Part shown: positions 7,595 through 15,712 of the stretch, piece by piece
How the letters are laid out: every line of letters starts with the position of its first letter
Numbering within the stretch: the stretch's first letter is position 1
From: Trachipleistophora hominis
Taxonomy: Eukaryota > Microsporidia > Pleistophoridae
Assembly (NCBI GenBank): GCA_000316135.1
Contig: JH994096.1
Coordinates: 48,940-64,651, forward strand
Length of the DNA: 15,712 nucleotides
Direction: 5' to 3'
Translations under genes and position numbers: made by a program
Notes under the pieces: model-generated
The model's input: only the letters and a program-made list of their open reading frames with translations
The model's database searches: none
Told to the model about the DNA's origin: nothing

Positions 7595-8638
7595 ATGACA
7601 ACAAAATGTTCCAGCGCTATAATACTCGTTGGCGGATACGGCACGCGTCTCCGTCCCCTCACACTGACCCGTCCTAAGCCATTGATACCATTCGTAAACA
7701 TTCCCATAATAAGCCACCAGATCAAAAAGCTGCACGAATTTGGCACCAGGAAGATTATTCTTGCTGCGAACTACCGTACAGAAGATATCGTGTGCCAGAT
7801 GACAAAGCTTGCCAACGATCTTGGGATCGAGATCATTTTCTCGGTTGAGAAAGAAGTGCTGGGCACCGGCGGTCCGCTAGCACTTGCCCGGCAATATCTC
7901 GACGAGCCGACCCCCGTCTTTGTTCTCAATTCTGACGTAATCTGCGAGTATCCGTTTGACGAGCTTTTCGCGGCACATCTTGCCTGCAAGAGAAAGGCTA
8001 CCATTCTTACGACAATCGTTGATGACCCGTCGCGCTACGGAGTCATACTCAAGGAGGGAAATGCAATCACAAGGTTTGTCGAAAAACCAAAGAATTACGT
8101 GGGCAACACGATCAATGCAGGGATATACGTTCTGAACCGGGAGGTGCTCAACGATATACCGCTCAAAGAAGTTTCTCTCGAAAACGAGGTATTTGCACAG
8201 ATGGCGGTGAGGAATGAGCTGGCGGCATTTGAACTGAAGAGTTTTTGGAAGGACATTGGCCAACATCGCGATTATTTGGTGGCGCAGAACCTCTTTCTGT
8301 CGAGTAAGGGCCTAAGCAATGTGATAGACGATACGGCTGTGGTGAGAAAGGAGGCGTTTATTGGTGAGAACGTTGTGATCGGCAAGAACGTTAAAATTGG
8401 TGCCGGTGCATACATCAAAAATGCAACGTTAATGGACAACACGGTTGTTTCCGATTACTGTGTTGTTCTCAATTCTATCATTGGTTTTAGCTGTAAAATT
8501 AGCAAGTGGTGCCGGCTGGAGAAATTGTGTGTTCTTGCTGATGAAGTGGAGATAAAGGAGTGTATCAGCCTGAGAAATTGCATAGTGCTCCCGAACAAGC
8601 GCGTTAGTGAGTGTCAAGACGAGAATATCTTGATGTAA
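7595..8638 (+). CDS. PSA1: Mannose-1-phosphate guanylyltransferase (GDP-mannose pyrophosphorylase), 347 aa
   Basis: The enzyme joins GTP and mannose-1-phosphate to give GDP-mannose and pyrophosphate in the cytosol. GDP-mannose feeds N-glycan precursors, GPI anchors and, via dolichol-phosphate-mannose, O-mannosylation. The N-terminal nucleotidyltransferase domain has the signature GGYGTRLRPLT (13-23) with PKP (27-29), NSD (112-114), the VEKP motif (162-165), NAG (174-176) and WKDIGQHRDY (218-227). From about 247 to 313 there are hexapeptide repeats of a left-handed beta-helix, then a short C-terminal tail ending in ILM like the fungal/animal beta subunit. Length is close to yeast Psa1 (361). 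The frame is open 37 codons further up to an ATG at 7484, but those residues match nothing and contain the TATA box. GC content jumps upward at the gene. It pairs functionally with the PMT gene on the other strand. Confidence 0.96.
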   Translation: MTTKCSSAIILVGGYGTRLRPLTLTRPKPLIPFVNIPIISHQIKKLHEFGTRKIILAANYRTEDIVCQMTKLANDLGIEIIFSVEKEVLGTGGPLALARQYLDEPTPVFVLNSDVICEYPFDELFAAHLACKRKATILTTIVDDPSRYGVILKEGNAITRFVEKPKNYVGNTINAGIYVLNREVLNDIPLKEVSLENEVFAQMAVRNELAAFELKSFWKDIGQHRDYLVAQNLFLSSKGLSNVIDDTAVVRKEAFIGENVVIGKNVKIGAGAYIKNATLMDNTVVSDYCVVLNSIIGFSCKISKWCRLEKLCVLADEVEIKECISLRNCIVLPNKRVSECQDENILM

Positions 8639-8677
8639 ATCTTGGCGTTCAAGCGATCCGAAAGATGGAAGTTAGTA

Positions 8678-8683
8678 AATAAA
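8678..8683 (+). terminator. Poly(A) signal AATAAA of the pyrophosphorylase gene
   Basis: Canonical AATAAA 40 nt after the TAA stop, followed by a T-rich stretch. Confidence 0.5.
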
Positions 8684-9742
8684 AGTTTTCTTCTAATTTA
8701 AATACAAAGGCGTGCTATGAGAACCGTTGCATCAAATAAAGGATTTAATACCATTTTGCTGTTTTACAGTCTTTTTTAAAGCGTCTTCATTACTTTCATT
8801 ACCTCACGCCATACATCGTTCTACAATTACTAATTACAAAATTATTTTCTGATATGTTAGTTGAACTTATCTTATAGAGAAAATCCGAACAAGGAGTTAA
8901 CATTTATATATTTAAGTCATTTTCATACTAAGAGTGTCGACAATGTAATATCTATGATAAGTTACTGGCAGGAGTAGATGTAAATTCTCATGTTCTGGTA
9001 GTATATATCATTAAAAAATGGTCATTATGACCATAGTATCTGTTCAGTGCACTGGGAGAACTCGTTTAGGTGCTCTAGAGAAATTAATTAAACAAACTCT
9101 CACCTCAAAAAATTGGATGTATCTAATAACGACTTTAACAGATGCATTAGAATATTATACCTACATCAAACAGTTAATTATGAATTAGTACAGAAAATGT
9201 GATGACCAAGTGGTCGAGCAAATCTATTATTAATATTCTATTTCAACGTAGCAAAAACAGCCATAATCGATAAAAAGACAATACCAATTTCTTATTTTGT
9301 AATACTCAAGACTGGCTGTTAAACAACATTTTGGTGGTAAGAATGTTTGTAAATTTAATTAATTTCTTCTTTATTAGAGAACGTTAATTCTTATTTTTTA
9401 ACTATTTTTATTCGTTCCATCAACTACCTTGTGATTAATACCAGAAGAGTGTGTTTGGTTAGATTTTGTGTTCTAAGGAGATAATTAAAACGACTTTTAG
9501 TTAAAAAACGTTGTGATTGGTCCTTAATTTTAAACGCTAATAAAAGCATTGAACATGTACAAAGGCCACTTTTAAATAACCTGGGAATAGAAATGTTAAT
9601 ACATACGATATGCGCCTCTAAATATTAATTAAAACATAACACAATGTGCATTCATGTTAAATTTTGCTACTAATTATCAATTTACTGCTTTTCAATTTTT
9701 ATCGATTAAAGTAAAACAAAAATCTGCACATTGTCATACTTG
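8684..9742. other. Spacer between convergent genes
   Basis: No gene is recognised in about 1.06 kb. It holds a perfect inverted repeat ATGGTCAT-T-ATGACCAT (9018-9034), the palindrome CAGTGCACTG (9045-9054) and CTCTCACCTCAAAAAATT (9097-9114), which echoes 4046-4064. None can be tied to a function. Confidence 0.4.
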
Positions 9743-10768
9743 CTAACGCCTCTTATTGTTTCGTTCCTGGTAGCCATAGTAGTTTCCGATAATTCTCTGG
9801 ACAATCGCCGTGCTTGTTAGCTCAGGAAAATCGCTTCCTACAATTTTAAGCTCAACCAGGTCCCTAACCAAATGATAATTCTCCAACGAAGTGTCGTTAG
9901 CTCCACATACAATGATATCTATTCCATATTGCTTGATGAACTCTTTATCAGGTACAAGAGGCGCGTTTCTGATAATTTTGTTCACATAGCGGCATGCAGA
10001 CACGCACAGCTCTCTTTCTACGGAGGACATAATCGGATTCATCCGTTTTAATTTGTACGAGACCGACTGGTTAAACAATCCTACCACGGTGTACCAACCG
10101 TTTTCCTTGCACTTCTTCAAAATACTGGCATGTCCAGCATGAAAGAGATCAAACGTACCATCAACGTACACCACTTTTCCGTGAATTTTGTGTTCAGGAA
10201 TGCTAAACTTATCCAAAAGACCTCTAAGATATGCTTGGCGGTTGTTCTCATCATCAACGCCCGTCCTGAATGAGGAATTAGATTGTGCTACGGTAGAGGC
10301 GGCGGACTCATACGTAATTTCGTTCTCAGTGTCGTTTCGTTTGCCGTTGCCATTTGATCGCCGTCTAAGAAGCATCCGCCCGACCAGCCCAGTTGTAGAA
10401 ACATGCAACGTGCGATCCACGGTCCTAAAGATACCCCTAGCTTTCGCCTCGCCGTAACAGTCCACGCCGTCAGCACTCTCAATAGAGTCGTTGCCATGTA
10501 CAACAAGATCAACGCCCATTGACAAAACAAGATCACATGATGTGATGAACGGAGCATCAAAATATACTTCATCTACCCATCGACACGACTCTACGATAAA
10601 GTACCGCTCGTCATCGTTCATTACAGGTAATCCCTTGTTATGGTTGATTTCCTCCAAAGAGTGTACGCCCACCACGAGATACGAGCCAAGTTCTCTGGCC
10701 TGTCTTAACACGTTGCTGTGTCCAAAATGAAAGAGGTCAAAGCAGCCGTCCGTCCAAATTTTTGCCAT
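9743..10768 (-). CDS. ECT1: Ethanolamine-phosphate cytidylyltransferase, 341 aa
   Basis: This enzyme makes CDP-ethanolamine from CTP and phosphoethanolamine, the controlling step of the CDP-ethanolamine branch of the Kennedy pathway to phosphatidylethanolamine. It has two tandem cytidylyltransferase domains, the hallmark of this enzyme; choline-phosphate cytidylyltransferase has one. Domain 1 has DGCFDLFHFGH (7-17), VVHGND (89-94) and STTGLVGRM (124-132). A polar linker (about 138-190) leads to domain 2 with DGTFDLFHAGH (203-213) and LTSTAIVQRI (317-326). Both HxGH motifs are intact; the usual Asp of STTDLVGR is Gly here. The frame reaches an upstream ATG at 10831, giving 21 extra residues. 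I choose 10768 because MAKIWTDG fits the family start and TATAGAAAA lies 20-28 nt upstream. No canonical AATAAA is seen just past the stop. Confidence 0.95.
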   Translation of the reverse strand: MAKIWTDGCFDLFHFGHSNVLRQARELGSYLVVGVHSLEEINHNKGLPVMNDDERYFIVESCRWVDEVYFDAPFITSCDLVLSMGVDLVVHGNDSIESADGVDCYGEAKARGIFRTVDRTLHVSTTGLVGRMLLRRRSNGNGKRNDTENEITYESAASTVAQSNSSFRTGVDDENNRQAYLRGLLDKFSIPEHKIHGKVVYVDGTFDLFHAGHASILKKCKENGWYTVVGLFNQSVSYKLKRMNPIMSSVERELCVSACRYVNKIIRNAPLVPDKEFIKQYGIDIIVCGANDTSLENYHLVRDLVELKIVGSDFPELTSTAIVQRIIGNYYGYQERNNKRR

Positions 10769-10787
10769 CGTAGCAGGGCATCTATTA

Positions 10788-10796
10788 TTTTCTATA
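10788..10796 (-). promoter_or_regulatory. TATA-like element of ECT1
   Basis: TATAGAAAA on the minus strand, 20-28 nt before the ATG at 10768 and downstream of the alternative ATG at 10831. It supports the inner start. Confidence 0.35.
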
Positions 10797-10831
10797 ATTA
10801 CCCGGAGAAAAAAATCGGCGCGACACGGCAT

Positions 10832-11924
10832 ATGTCCAATGAATGCATGTTATGAAAATAACATGCCATGAAAATATGCAGTTTGTACTGGTGCACACTC
10901 GTTCTAAAAAAATAATTTTGCACATCAGTAGGATTGACCGCAGGTTTTCTTTGACATGAAAGTTTGTTTGGCTATTTCTTGCGTTTATAAATTGCTAATC
11001 AATTACACCAATGTGCGCTATAAAAGCGTAAACAAATGCCACAAGCACAGGTTTTTACGTTTAAGAAACAAAGCACTCCAAGTCTATTTTAATTCATTTA
11101 CATACCAAAACATGCGCTACAGGACAGTTTGTGTGTAATGCACATTTTAAGTGTTGGTTTTTGTAGACGATGTAAATCTCTGTATATTTCAATTCTATTA
11201 TTACAACTAGCCGTGCTACTTTAGCTGAGAGACAGAAATTTAAATCAGCGTAACTTTAACGTGTTCTTTCCTTTCTTGATCTTAACTTGTACTATACCAC
11301 GGCAATTTCTGCTGAACGTGTTTTGCAATAAGAATTCCAAAATTAAGTTTTAGCTGACCACAACATTTTGCTAAACGTCATCGGTAAAAGTGGTTAGGAT
11401 TGTTTTAAGACATTTTACTGCACAGTACTGTTTCTATTCGTTTTTGATGAAAGTCAAAAGAACATCTTCTAATTTTGACGATATCATGTTCATCGCAAAA
11501 TGCAGAATAGCATTTTTCTATTTTTTTTTTGAACTGACCAATCAACTTGCAAGTTGTCTTTTTATTAATATGAATAGCAATCGTATCACACTGAATATTA
11601 TTTCACTGTATTAGCACGTGCATAGCATCCTTTCTATCACGTATACCATTTCCTAATCACGTTTTCTTATCAAGGGGTTCGTTTGTGATATTTATGTTTT
11701 TATTTTCAAAAAGGTTTTGCTCAGCCACATCGTACACTCGTCTGGTCGTACGTATTGCATTTAAAAACGTTTTTTAACCGTTTCAGCTCAATAAATCATA
11801 ATCTATTGATTCGGTGTTTTGGGAAAAGCCCTAAAATAACATTGTATGTTTGAAACACTGTAACAGCATAGTTCATTTACTTATATTCATAGATACTATG
11901 TATCTTTAAAAATGGACAAAAACA
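10832..11924. other. Spacer between ECT1 and the PMT gene
   Basis: About 1.1 kb with no convincing gene. A 60-codon frame at 10956-11138 is rich in K, R and Y and interrupted in sense by a TATA-like element. A frame at 11390-11614 opens with TTG. The segment around 10980-11060 looks promoter-like (separate entry), and the GC level of 11270-11340 and 11600-11750 is slightly above that of the left-hand spacers. Confidence 0.4.
11019..11026 (+). promoter_or_regulatory. Orphan TATA box shared with the pyrophosphorylase promoter
   Basis: TATAAAAG at 11019-11026 continues as CG and then AAAC, matching the pyrophosphorylase promoter (TATAAAAGCG plus AAAC). An ATG at 11036 opens only 18 codons before a TAA. 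No known gene follows. It may drive a short transcript, be the remnant of a lost gene, or be chance. Confidence 0.3.
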
Positions 11925-11930
11925 TTTATT
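11925..11930 (-). terminator. Poly(A) signal AATAAA of the PMT gene
   Basis: AATAAA on the minus strand, 9-14 nt past the stop codon, implying an extremely short 3' UTR. Confidence 0.55.
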
Positions 11931-11938
11931 AACCAATC

Positions 11939-14077
11939 TTACTCCGCAATATCATCCACAAAGTCCCAGGTTGGAAGTAATTTGAGCCAGCGCATGACGT
12001 TCTGATCATAAAACCCGTATGTGAGCGGAGAATACAGGACAAAGGCAATGATCTGTATGAAAAGGATGGTGTAGAGCAGTTTGTGATTTCTCACAAACAC
12101 GAGTAGGGTGTGCATGGAGAAGTACATTGCAGGCAGATAGTGATGAAAATAAAGTACGCGGCCGATAAAAAAGAACGGCAGGAAGTGGATGGCCCATCCA
12201 CCACAAAATAAGCAACAAAAAATCAACATACGTGCATCGATTCGCTGCCTGTTTCGTATTTGTGTGAGCGTTTTACACAGCAAAACAGTGGGGGCTGCTA
12301 ACACACACGCAAGTGAGAGGTACCAAGAGAAAGGATTTCCGAACATGTAAAATTTAACGTTTTCGTCGCTCCAGCTGCACATTCTTAAGCCTCGTCTGAG
12401 GATAGGCCATTCATAGGCCTGTGAAACGATTCGTATCGGCTCAAGATCATCATCCTGCACAAAGGACTTGTTCGTTATGTACATCAAGGCGTTGTGCTCA
12501 ACAATATTGTAAAACACCGCAGTCTTAAGGTTGCTTAGCTCCTTGTACTCCAAGTCCTCATCTTTTACCTTGTTGTTCATTTCGATGTTCCAGAGAGTAG
12601 AGCTGTCCTTTTTGCGCGAGCACGTCACCTCGCCTTGTCTAAATCCCCACTGTGGATATCTCTTGTTCGTCGACCGCACGTAGCAGTTCTCGTCAACGCT
12701 TTTTAGCCGGAACCTGGTGGTCAGCGTTTTAATCTTGTCCTCTTTCGTGATCATATCGTCAACCACTTCTACCTTGAACAGATTGCTCCTGAAAAGCTCC
12801 GTGTTTGGAGACGTGGACAGCAGCCTGTCCTCTTTGGTAACGTATGCATCCTTGTCTACCAGGTTGAGGTAGCGGAACGTATTCATGTGCATAATGACCA
12901 CCTCATCGTTGTTCTTGACCATCTCAACTTTTGTATCGCCATCGACAACCTTTTGGAATGCCCAGTAGTTGTTTTCATCTTTGTGTCCGTACGTGGTCAT
13001 CTGACAGCCCTCATTCTCAGGATACTCGTCCTTATGTGAGTGCAGATACTGGCCGCTGAGCTTGTTCGACTTAACTGTCACGATTGTTCCGTATTCCACG
13101 TATTTCCTGAACTTGTGCTCGTTGCCTTTCAAAGTGCTCTGGAAAAAGGAGGACATATGGCCATCATCGGGACTTGAACGGTTAACGATCCCAAAATGAA
13201 TGAGAAAGAAGGCAAGGTATATAATTATAGGAAGAATTATCAGGAACAACGCTCTTTCAGTGAATAAGCGAGCAAACCGCGTGATTGCAACGTCTTTTTG
13301 TATCAAAAGCAGCCATAGCTCAGCAATGATGAATATTCCCACAAGAAAAGTTGTAAAACAGCCAATCCACTTCACGCTCTGGACACATCCAAGAGCAGTG
13401 CCTAGAAGCACGAGGTTGGGAATCGTTCGTTTCCGGATATACTTGGCAAGCGCATACATCACCATGGAGGTGAAGAATAGAAGATGCGAGTCAAGCAAGA
13501 TCAGCCGCGAAATGCAAACCAACGAGTTCTCGAAGATTATCATGAATGCGATCACAGAGCAGCAATGAACATCAAAAGACATTTCGCGCAGCGTAAGATA
13601 CGAGAACACGGGAACAAACGATGAAATGAATGCATGAAACCGTCGCATGCCCACGTAGTCCATTTGTGCCGGGTAACTTGTGCCCGAGTCAAATTTAAAA
13701 TTTACGTCCTGACCAAACATGTACCCGCTCAGTGCAGTCAGCATTTTTCCCAGAGGCGGATGAACATCGAAATAGAAGAGCCGCTGCAAATACTTTGATG
13801 CAAATTTTCCGAAATGAGCCTCGTCCCAGATCACAAAATTTCCTTTCTCTATTTTGTACGAGCGCACTAAAAACGAAACTAGGAATATCAAGCAAAGAAG
13901 AAAAAGTTCTGATTTTTCTCCGATTCTTCCCTTTGACGATTTGTTCTTTGTATTAAGCTTTTCATTTACTTCTGAACAGATGCTCGTCGTACCACCAATT
14001 CTTTGTTTTATTATGTTCTTCTCCTCTTCTACTTGTTCATTCACCTCTTCGCTCGAGTTTGTCGGTGTCTTGTCCAT
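11939..14077 (-). CDS. PMT2: Dolichyl-phosphate-mannose:protein O-mannosyltransferase, PMT2-like, 712 aa
   Basis: This ER membrane enzyme moves mannose from dolichol-phosphate-mannose to Ser/Thr of secretory proteins. After a polar, charged N-tail (1-56), the first span (57-72) leads to the loop carrying the catalytic D85-E86 pair in WDEAHFGKF, followed by HPPLGK (106-111). More spans occupy about 170-300, with FENS..ISRLILLDSHLLFFT (183-203) typical of the PMT2 group. The lumenal MIR region (about 325-500) includes LHSH (345-348) and YGHKDENN (363-370). The C-terminal part has WRGLRMCSW-like RRGLRMCSWSDENVKFYMFGNP (561-582), YFHHYLPAMYFS (643-654) and further spans. Length is close to yeast Pmt2 (759). 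TTTAAAAA at 14098-14105 is 21-28 nt before the ATG. It depends on GDP-mannose, made by the product of the gene at 7595. Yeast Pmt2 works as a heterodimer with a Pmt1-type partner, not seen here. Confidence 0.96.
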   Translation of the reverse strand: MDKTPTNSSEEVNEQVEEEKNIIKQRIGGTTSICSEVNEKLNTKNKSSKGRIGEKSELFLLCLIFLVSFLVRSYKIEKGNFVIWDEAHFGKFASKYLQRLFYFDVHPPLGKMLTALSGYMFGQDVNFKFDSGTSYPAQMDYVGMRRFHAFISSFVPVFSYLTLREMSFDVHCCSVIAFMIIFENSLVCISRLILLDSHLLFFTSMVMYALAKYIRKRTIPNLVLLGTALGCVQSVKWIGCFTTFLVGIFIIAELWLLLIQKDVAITRFARLFTERALFLIILPIIIYLAFFLIHFGIVNRSSPDDGHMSSFFQSTLKGNEHKFRKYVEYGTIVTVKSNKLSGQYLHSHKDEYPENEGCQMTTYGHKDENNYWAFQKVVDGDTKVEMVKNNDEVVIMHMNTFRYLNLVDKDAYVTKEDRLLSTSPNTELFRSNLFKVEVVDDMITKEDKIKTLTTRFRLKSVDENCYVRSTNKRYPQWGFRQGEVTCSRKKDSSTLWNIEMNNKVKDEDLEYKELSNLKTAVFYNIVEHNALMYITNKSFVQDDDLEPIRIVSQAYEWPILRRGLRMCSWSDENVKFYMFGNPFSWYLSLACVLAAPTVLLCKTLTQIRNRQRIDARMLIFCCLFCGGWAIHFLPFFFIGRVLYFHHYLPAMYFSMHTLLVFVRNHKLLYTILFIQIIAFVLYSPLTYGFYDQNVMRWLKLLPTWDFVDDIAE

Positions 14078-14585
14078 TGTTTACCACAAATTCTCAGTTT
14101 TTAAAGACAAAGATGAAACATGGCAGCGAAAAATAAATAAACATTATTCGATCGTGAGATGAGACATCCATCATGCTCAAGGATAGCATTATTAGATGTA
14201 TGACTAGAATAAAAGCAATCGATTCGTTTTTCAACAAGTATCTTTGTTATTACAAGTAGAGTTATTTTTCATTGGTACAAAAGTATCTCTCTAATGATAA
14301 ATATTTCCTAAAGAGGAAAATTATTGGATATTGATACGAAGGGGTAATAGTTCTAAGAGTAACAATTATTCTTCACCAGGTTTAAATAAAACGGATTCTT
14401 ATGAAAACGTAATTCTTGTGCCTTTTTAACGCATTCCTATGTTTAACATGGAGGCGATACAAAAAATGTGAAAATAATCTTTGAGATAAAAATGGCAACG
14501 ACACAAAAAAAAGTCTGTGATTTCCTTTTAATTCAAAAGGCCTTGCACGGGTTGTATGTGTCTGTAAAATCAAACCTTAACATTT
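14078..14585. other. Spacer between PMT and E1-alpha genes
   Basis: About 0.5 kb, AT-rich. It includes the PMT promoter (TTTAAAAA on the minus strand at 14098-14105). No other gene, RNA or repeat is recognised. Confidence 0.5.
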
Positions 14586-14591
14586 TTTATT
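14586..14591 (-). terminator. Poly(A) signal overlapping the E1-alpha stop codon
   Basis: On the minus strand the stop TGA runs directly into AATAAA (TGAATAAA), sharing its last A. Poly(A) signals next to or within the coding end are a known trait of compact microsporidian genomes. Confidence 0.55.
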
Positions 14592-15676
14592 CAATCGATC
14601 ACAATATTCGTGTACAGCTCTGCAGCCTGCGGCTCCTTGGCGGCCTGTGCCAGGCTTGATTCGCCATCAATCGTATCGCAAACACTTTTTTCAATATTTA
14701 CTATTTCGTTCTCTGGCACAAAACGTGCCAGGAAGGATCTAAAGTGTTCAATAGAATCTGCGCTTTTCTTGTCTTTAAGCTCCTGTTCTGATCTGAAATC
14801 AACCTGATCTCTTGCCGAATGGGTGCACAGGCGGTACGTGAGTATTTCTACGATCAGAGGGCTGTTCTTGAGGGCGTACTCTCTGCTGAATTTAAAAACG
14901 GCTATGAGATCTAGGACATTCTCGTGGCGCACCCTCACACCAGGAATGTTATCGCCTCTTTTATAGAAATTGATGTTACTACTCACCGTTTCAACCTTTG
15001 TCCACATGCCATAGGCGTTATTCTCACACACAAAGATTATCGGCAGCTTCCACAGCATTGCCATGTTGTAGGATTCGAATACCTGCCCCTGGTTGGCAGC
15101 GCCATCCCCGTAAAAAGCAAAACTAACGTTCTTTGCAACCATTTTGTCAAGCCTATCGCCTTTTTCCAGGTTAACGTATTTGTGGCGAAACGCAAGGCCG
15201 AGCGAAATCGGCACCTGTGCCCCGACAATACCATGGCCGCCATAAAATGTTTTGTTGTAAAGGTGCATAGACCCTCCCTTACCACCGCACATACCTTCTT
15301 CCCTGCCCAGCATCTCCGCCAAAATTACCTTAGCGCTGTCACCCGTTACGTAGCTCAGACCATGGCATCGGTACGAGGAAGTAGCCGTGTCATCCTTTGC
15401 AACCGCGTACTTGTATGCGGTGTAAATACTTTCCTGCCCGCTCACCAGGTGGCAAAAGCCACGAATTTTGTTTGCATCAAAAAGCTGCTGCGAGCACTCC
15501 TCCAGCCTTCTTATCGAGAGCATGGTCACGTACATTTCCTTTAGCTCATCTACATTATACTCGTACTCTTTGTCCATATCCTGCTTGTTAAGCAGGTACA
15601 CATCGATATTTTCTAAATTTAGCTTGTGTTTGTAGGTCTTTTGCATCTGCCCCTGGGCAGCAAACAAATTTATCAT
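14591..15676 (-). CDS. PDA1: Pyruvate dehydrogenase E1 component, alpha subunit, 361 aa
   Basis: With an E1-beta partner (not in this window) it decarboxylates pyruvate using thiamine diphosphate. In microsporidia it is thought to act in the mitosome, where the E2 and E3 subunits are missing. Clear blocks are RGFCHLVSGQES (72-83), SYRCHGLSY (101-109), GGKGGSMHLY (131-140), YGGHGIVGAQVP (145-156), the thiamine-diphosphate motif GDG (190-192) to ENN (218-220), and the phosphorylation-loop region YRLCTHSARDQ (281-291). In mammals the loop reads HGHSMSD; here CT replaces HG, but H286 and S287 remain. The second regulated Ser appears replaced by D293 in a loop one residue shorter. The N-terminal 40 residues are unconserved and not a typical long presequence. 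M11 (15646) is a rival start: GATAAATTT lies 20-28 nt before it, and CCC and GGG stand just upstream. GC content is high relative to the spacers. Confidence 0.95.
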   Translation of the reverse strand: MINLFAAQGQMQKTYKHKLNLENIDVYLLNKQDMDKEYEYNVDELKEMYVTMLSIRRLEECSQQLFDANKIRGFCHLVSGQESIYTAYKYAVAKDDTATSSYRCHGLSYVTGDSAKVILAEMLGREEGMCGGKGGSMHLYNKTFYGGHGIVGAQVPISLGLAFRHKYVNLEKGDRLDKMVAKNVSFAFYGDGAANQGQVFESYNMAMLWKLPIIFVCENNAYGMWTKVETVSSNINFYKRGDNIPGVRVRHENVLDLIAVFKFSREYALKNSPLIVEILTYRLCTHSARDQVDFRSEQELKDKKSADSIEHFRSFLARFVPENEIVNIEKSVCDTIDGESSLAQAAKEPQAAELYTNIVID

Positions 15677-15712
15677 TAACGTGATAAATTGACAGAGAGG
15701 TATTAACAGAGG

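Noticed and set aside
4046..9114. Near-repeat CTCTCA(G)CCTCAAAAAATT at 4046 and 9097
   Set aside because: Similarity stops at the edges of an 18-base string, so it could easily be chance.
11390..11614. Plus-strand 74-codon frame
   Set aside because: It opens with TTG; the part after the first ATG is short and unrecognisable.
15037..15285. Open frames overlapping the E1-alpha, PMT, ECT1 and pyrophosphorylase genes in other frames
   Set aside because: They are shadows of strongly conserved coding regions; none shows motifs of its own.
1..15712. Mobile element, CRISPR array, bacterial operon, defence system
   Set aside because: No transposase or reverse-transcriptase motif, terminal repeats, spacer array or bacterial gene organisation was seen on either strand.

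Overview
The window looks like nuclear DNA of a microsporidian or a very close relative. The longer genes are intronless, the spacers are very AT-rich, and the proteins are short versions of fungal/animal ones: SmD2 is 92 aa and GDP-mannose pyrophosphorylase about 347 aa. A pyruvate dehydrogenase E1-alpha without an obvious long mitochondrial presequence sits beside a U6 snRNA gene whose core is nearly human-like. Pyruvate dehydrogenase E1 subunits and U6 are both known from Antonospora (Nosema) locustae, so a relative of that lineage is plausible. The spacers here (0.5-1.7 kb) are wide for a compact microsporidian genome, so I leave the species open.

Layout, left to right. 225-707 (+) encodes a five-finger zinc-finger protein, preceded by a 9-bp inverted repeat. 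1688-1966 (+) encodes the spliceosomal core protein SmD2. 3448-3927 (+) encodes an unrecognised small secretory/membrane protein. 4676-5443 (-) encodes an unrecognised acidic protein with one membrane span and a regular cysteine row. 6131-6327 is a 62-bp minisatellite. About 7214-7327 (+) is the U6 snRNA, followed at once by a decaying ~55-bp tandem repeat. 7595-8638 (+) encodes mannose-1-phosphate guanylyltransferase. 9743-10768 (-) encodes ethanolamine-phosphate cytidylyltransferase. 11939-14077 (-) encodes a PMT2-type protein O-mannosyltransferase. 14591-15676 (-) encodes pyruvate dehydrogenase E1-alpha.

The genes fall into functional groups rather than operons. U6 and SmD2 are both spliceosome parts. 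Mannose-1-phosphate guanylyltransferase makes GDP-mannose, the precursor of the dolichol-phosphate-mannose that the PMT enzyme uses in the ER to O-mannosylate secreted proteins; in microsporidia these include polar-tube proteins. The cytidylyltransferase is the control step of the CDP-ethanolamine (Kennedy) route to phosphatidylethanolamine. E1-alpha is expected in the mitosome. Several genes have a TATA-like box 20-40 nt before the chosen ATG and a poly(A) signal close to the stop codon, which implies very short untranslated regions.

I found no mobile element, tRNA, rRNA, CRISPR or clearly novel multi-gene system. The items most worth a second look are the repeat array fused to the U6 terminator, the two unrecognised membrane proteins, the altered phosphorylation loop of E1-alpha, and an orphan TATA element at 11019.
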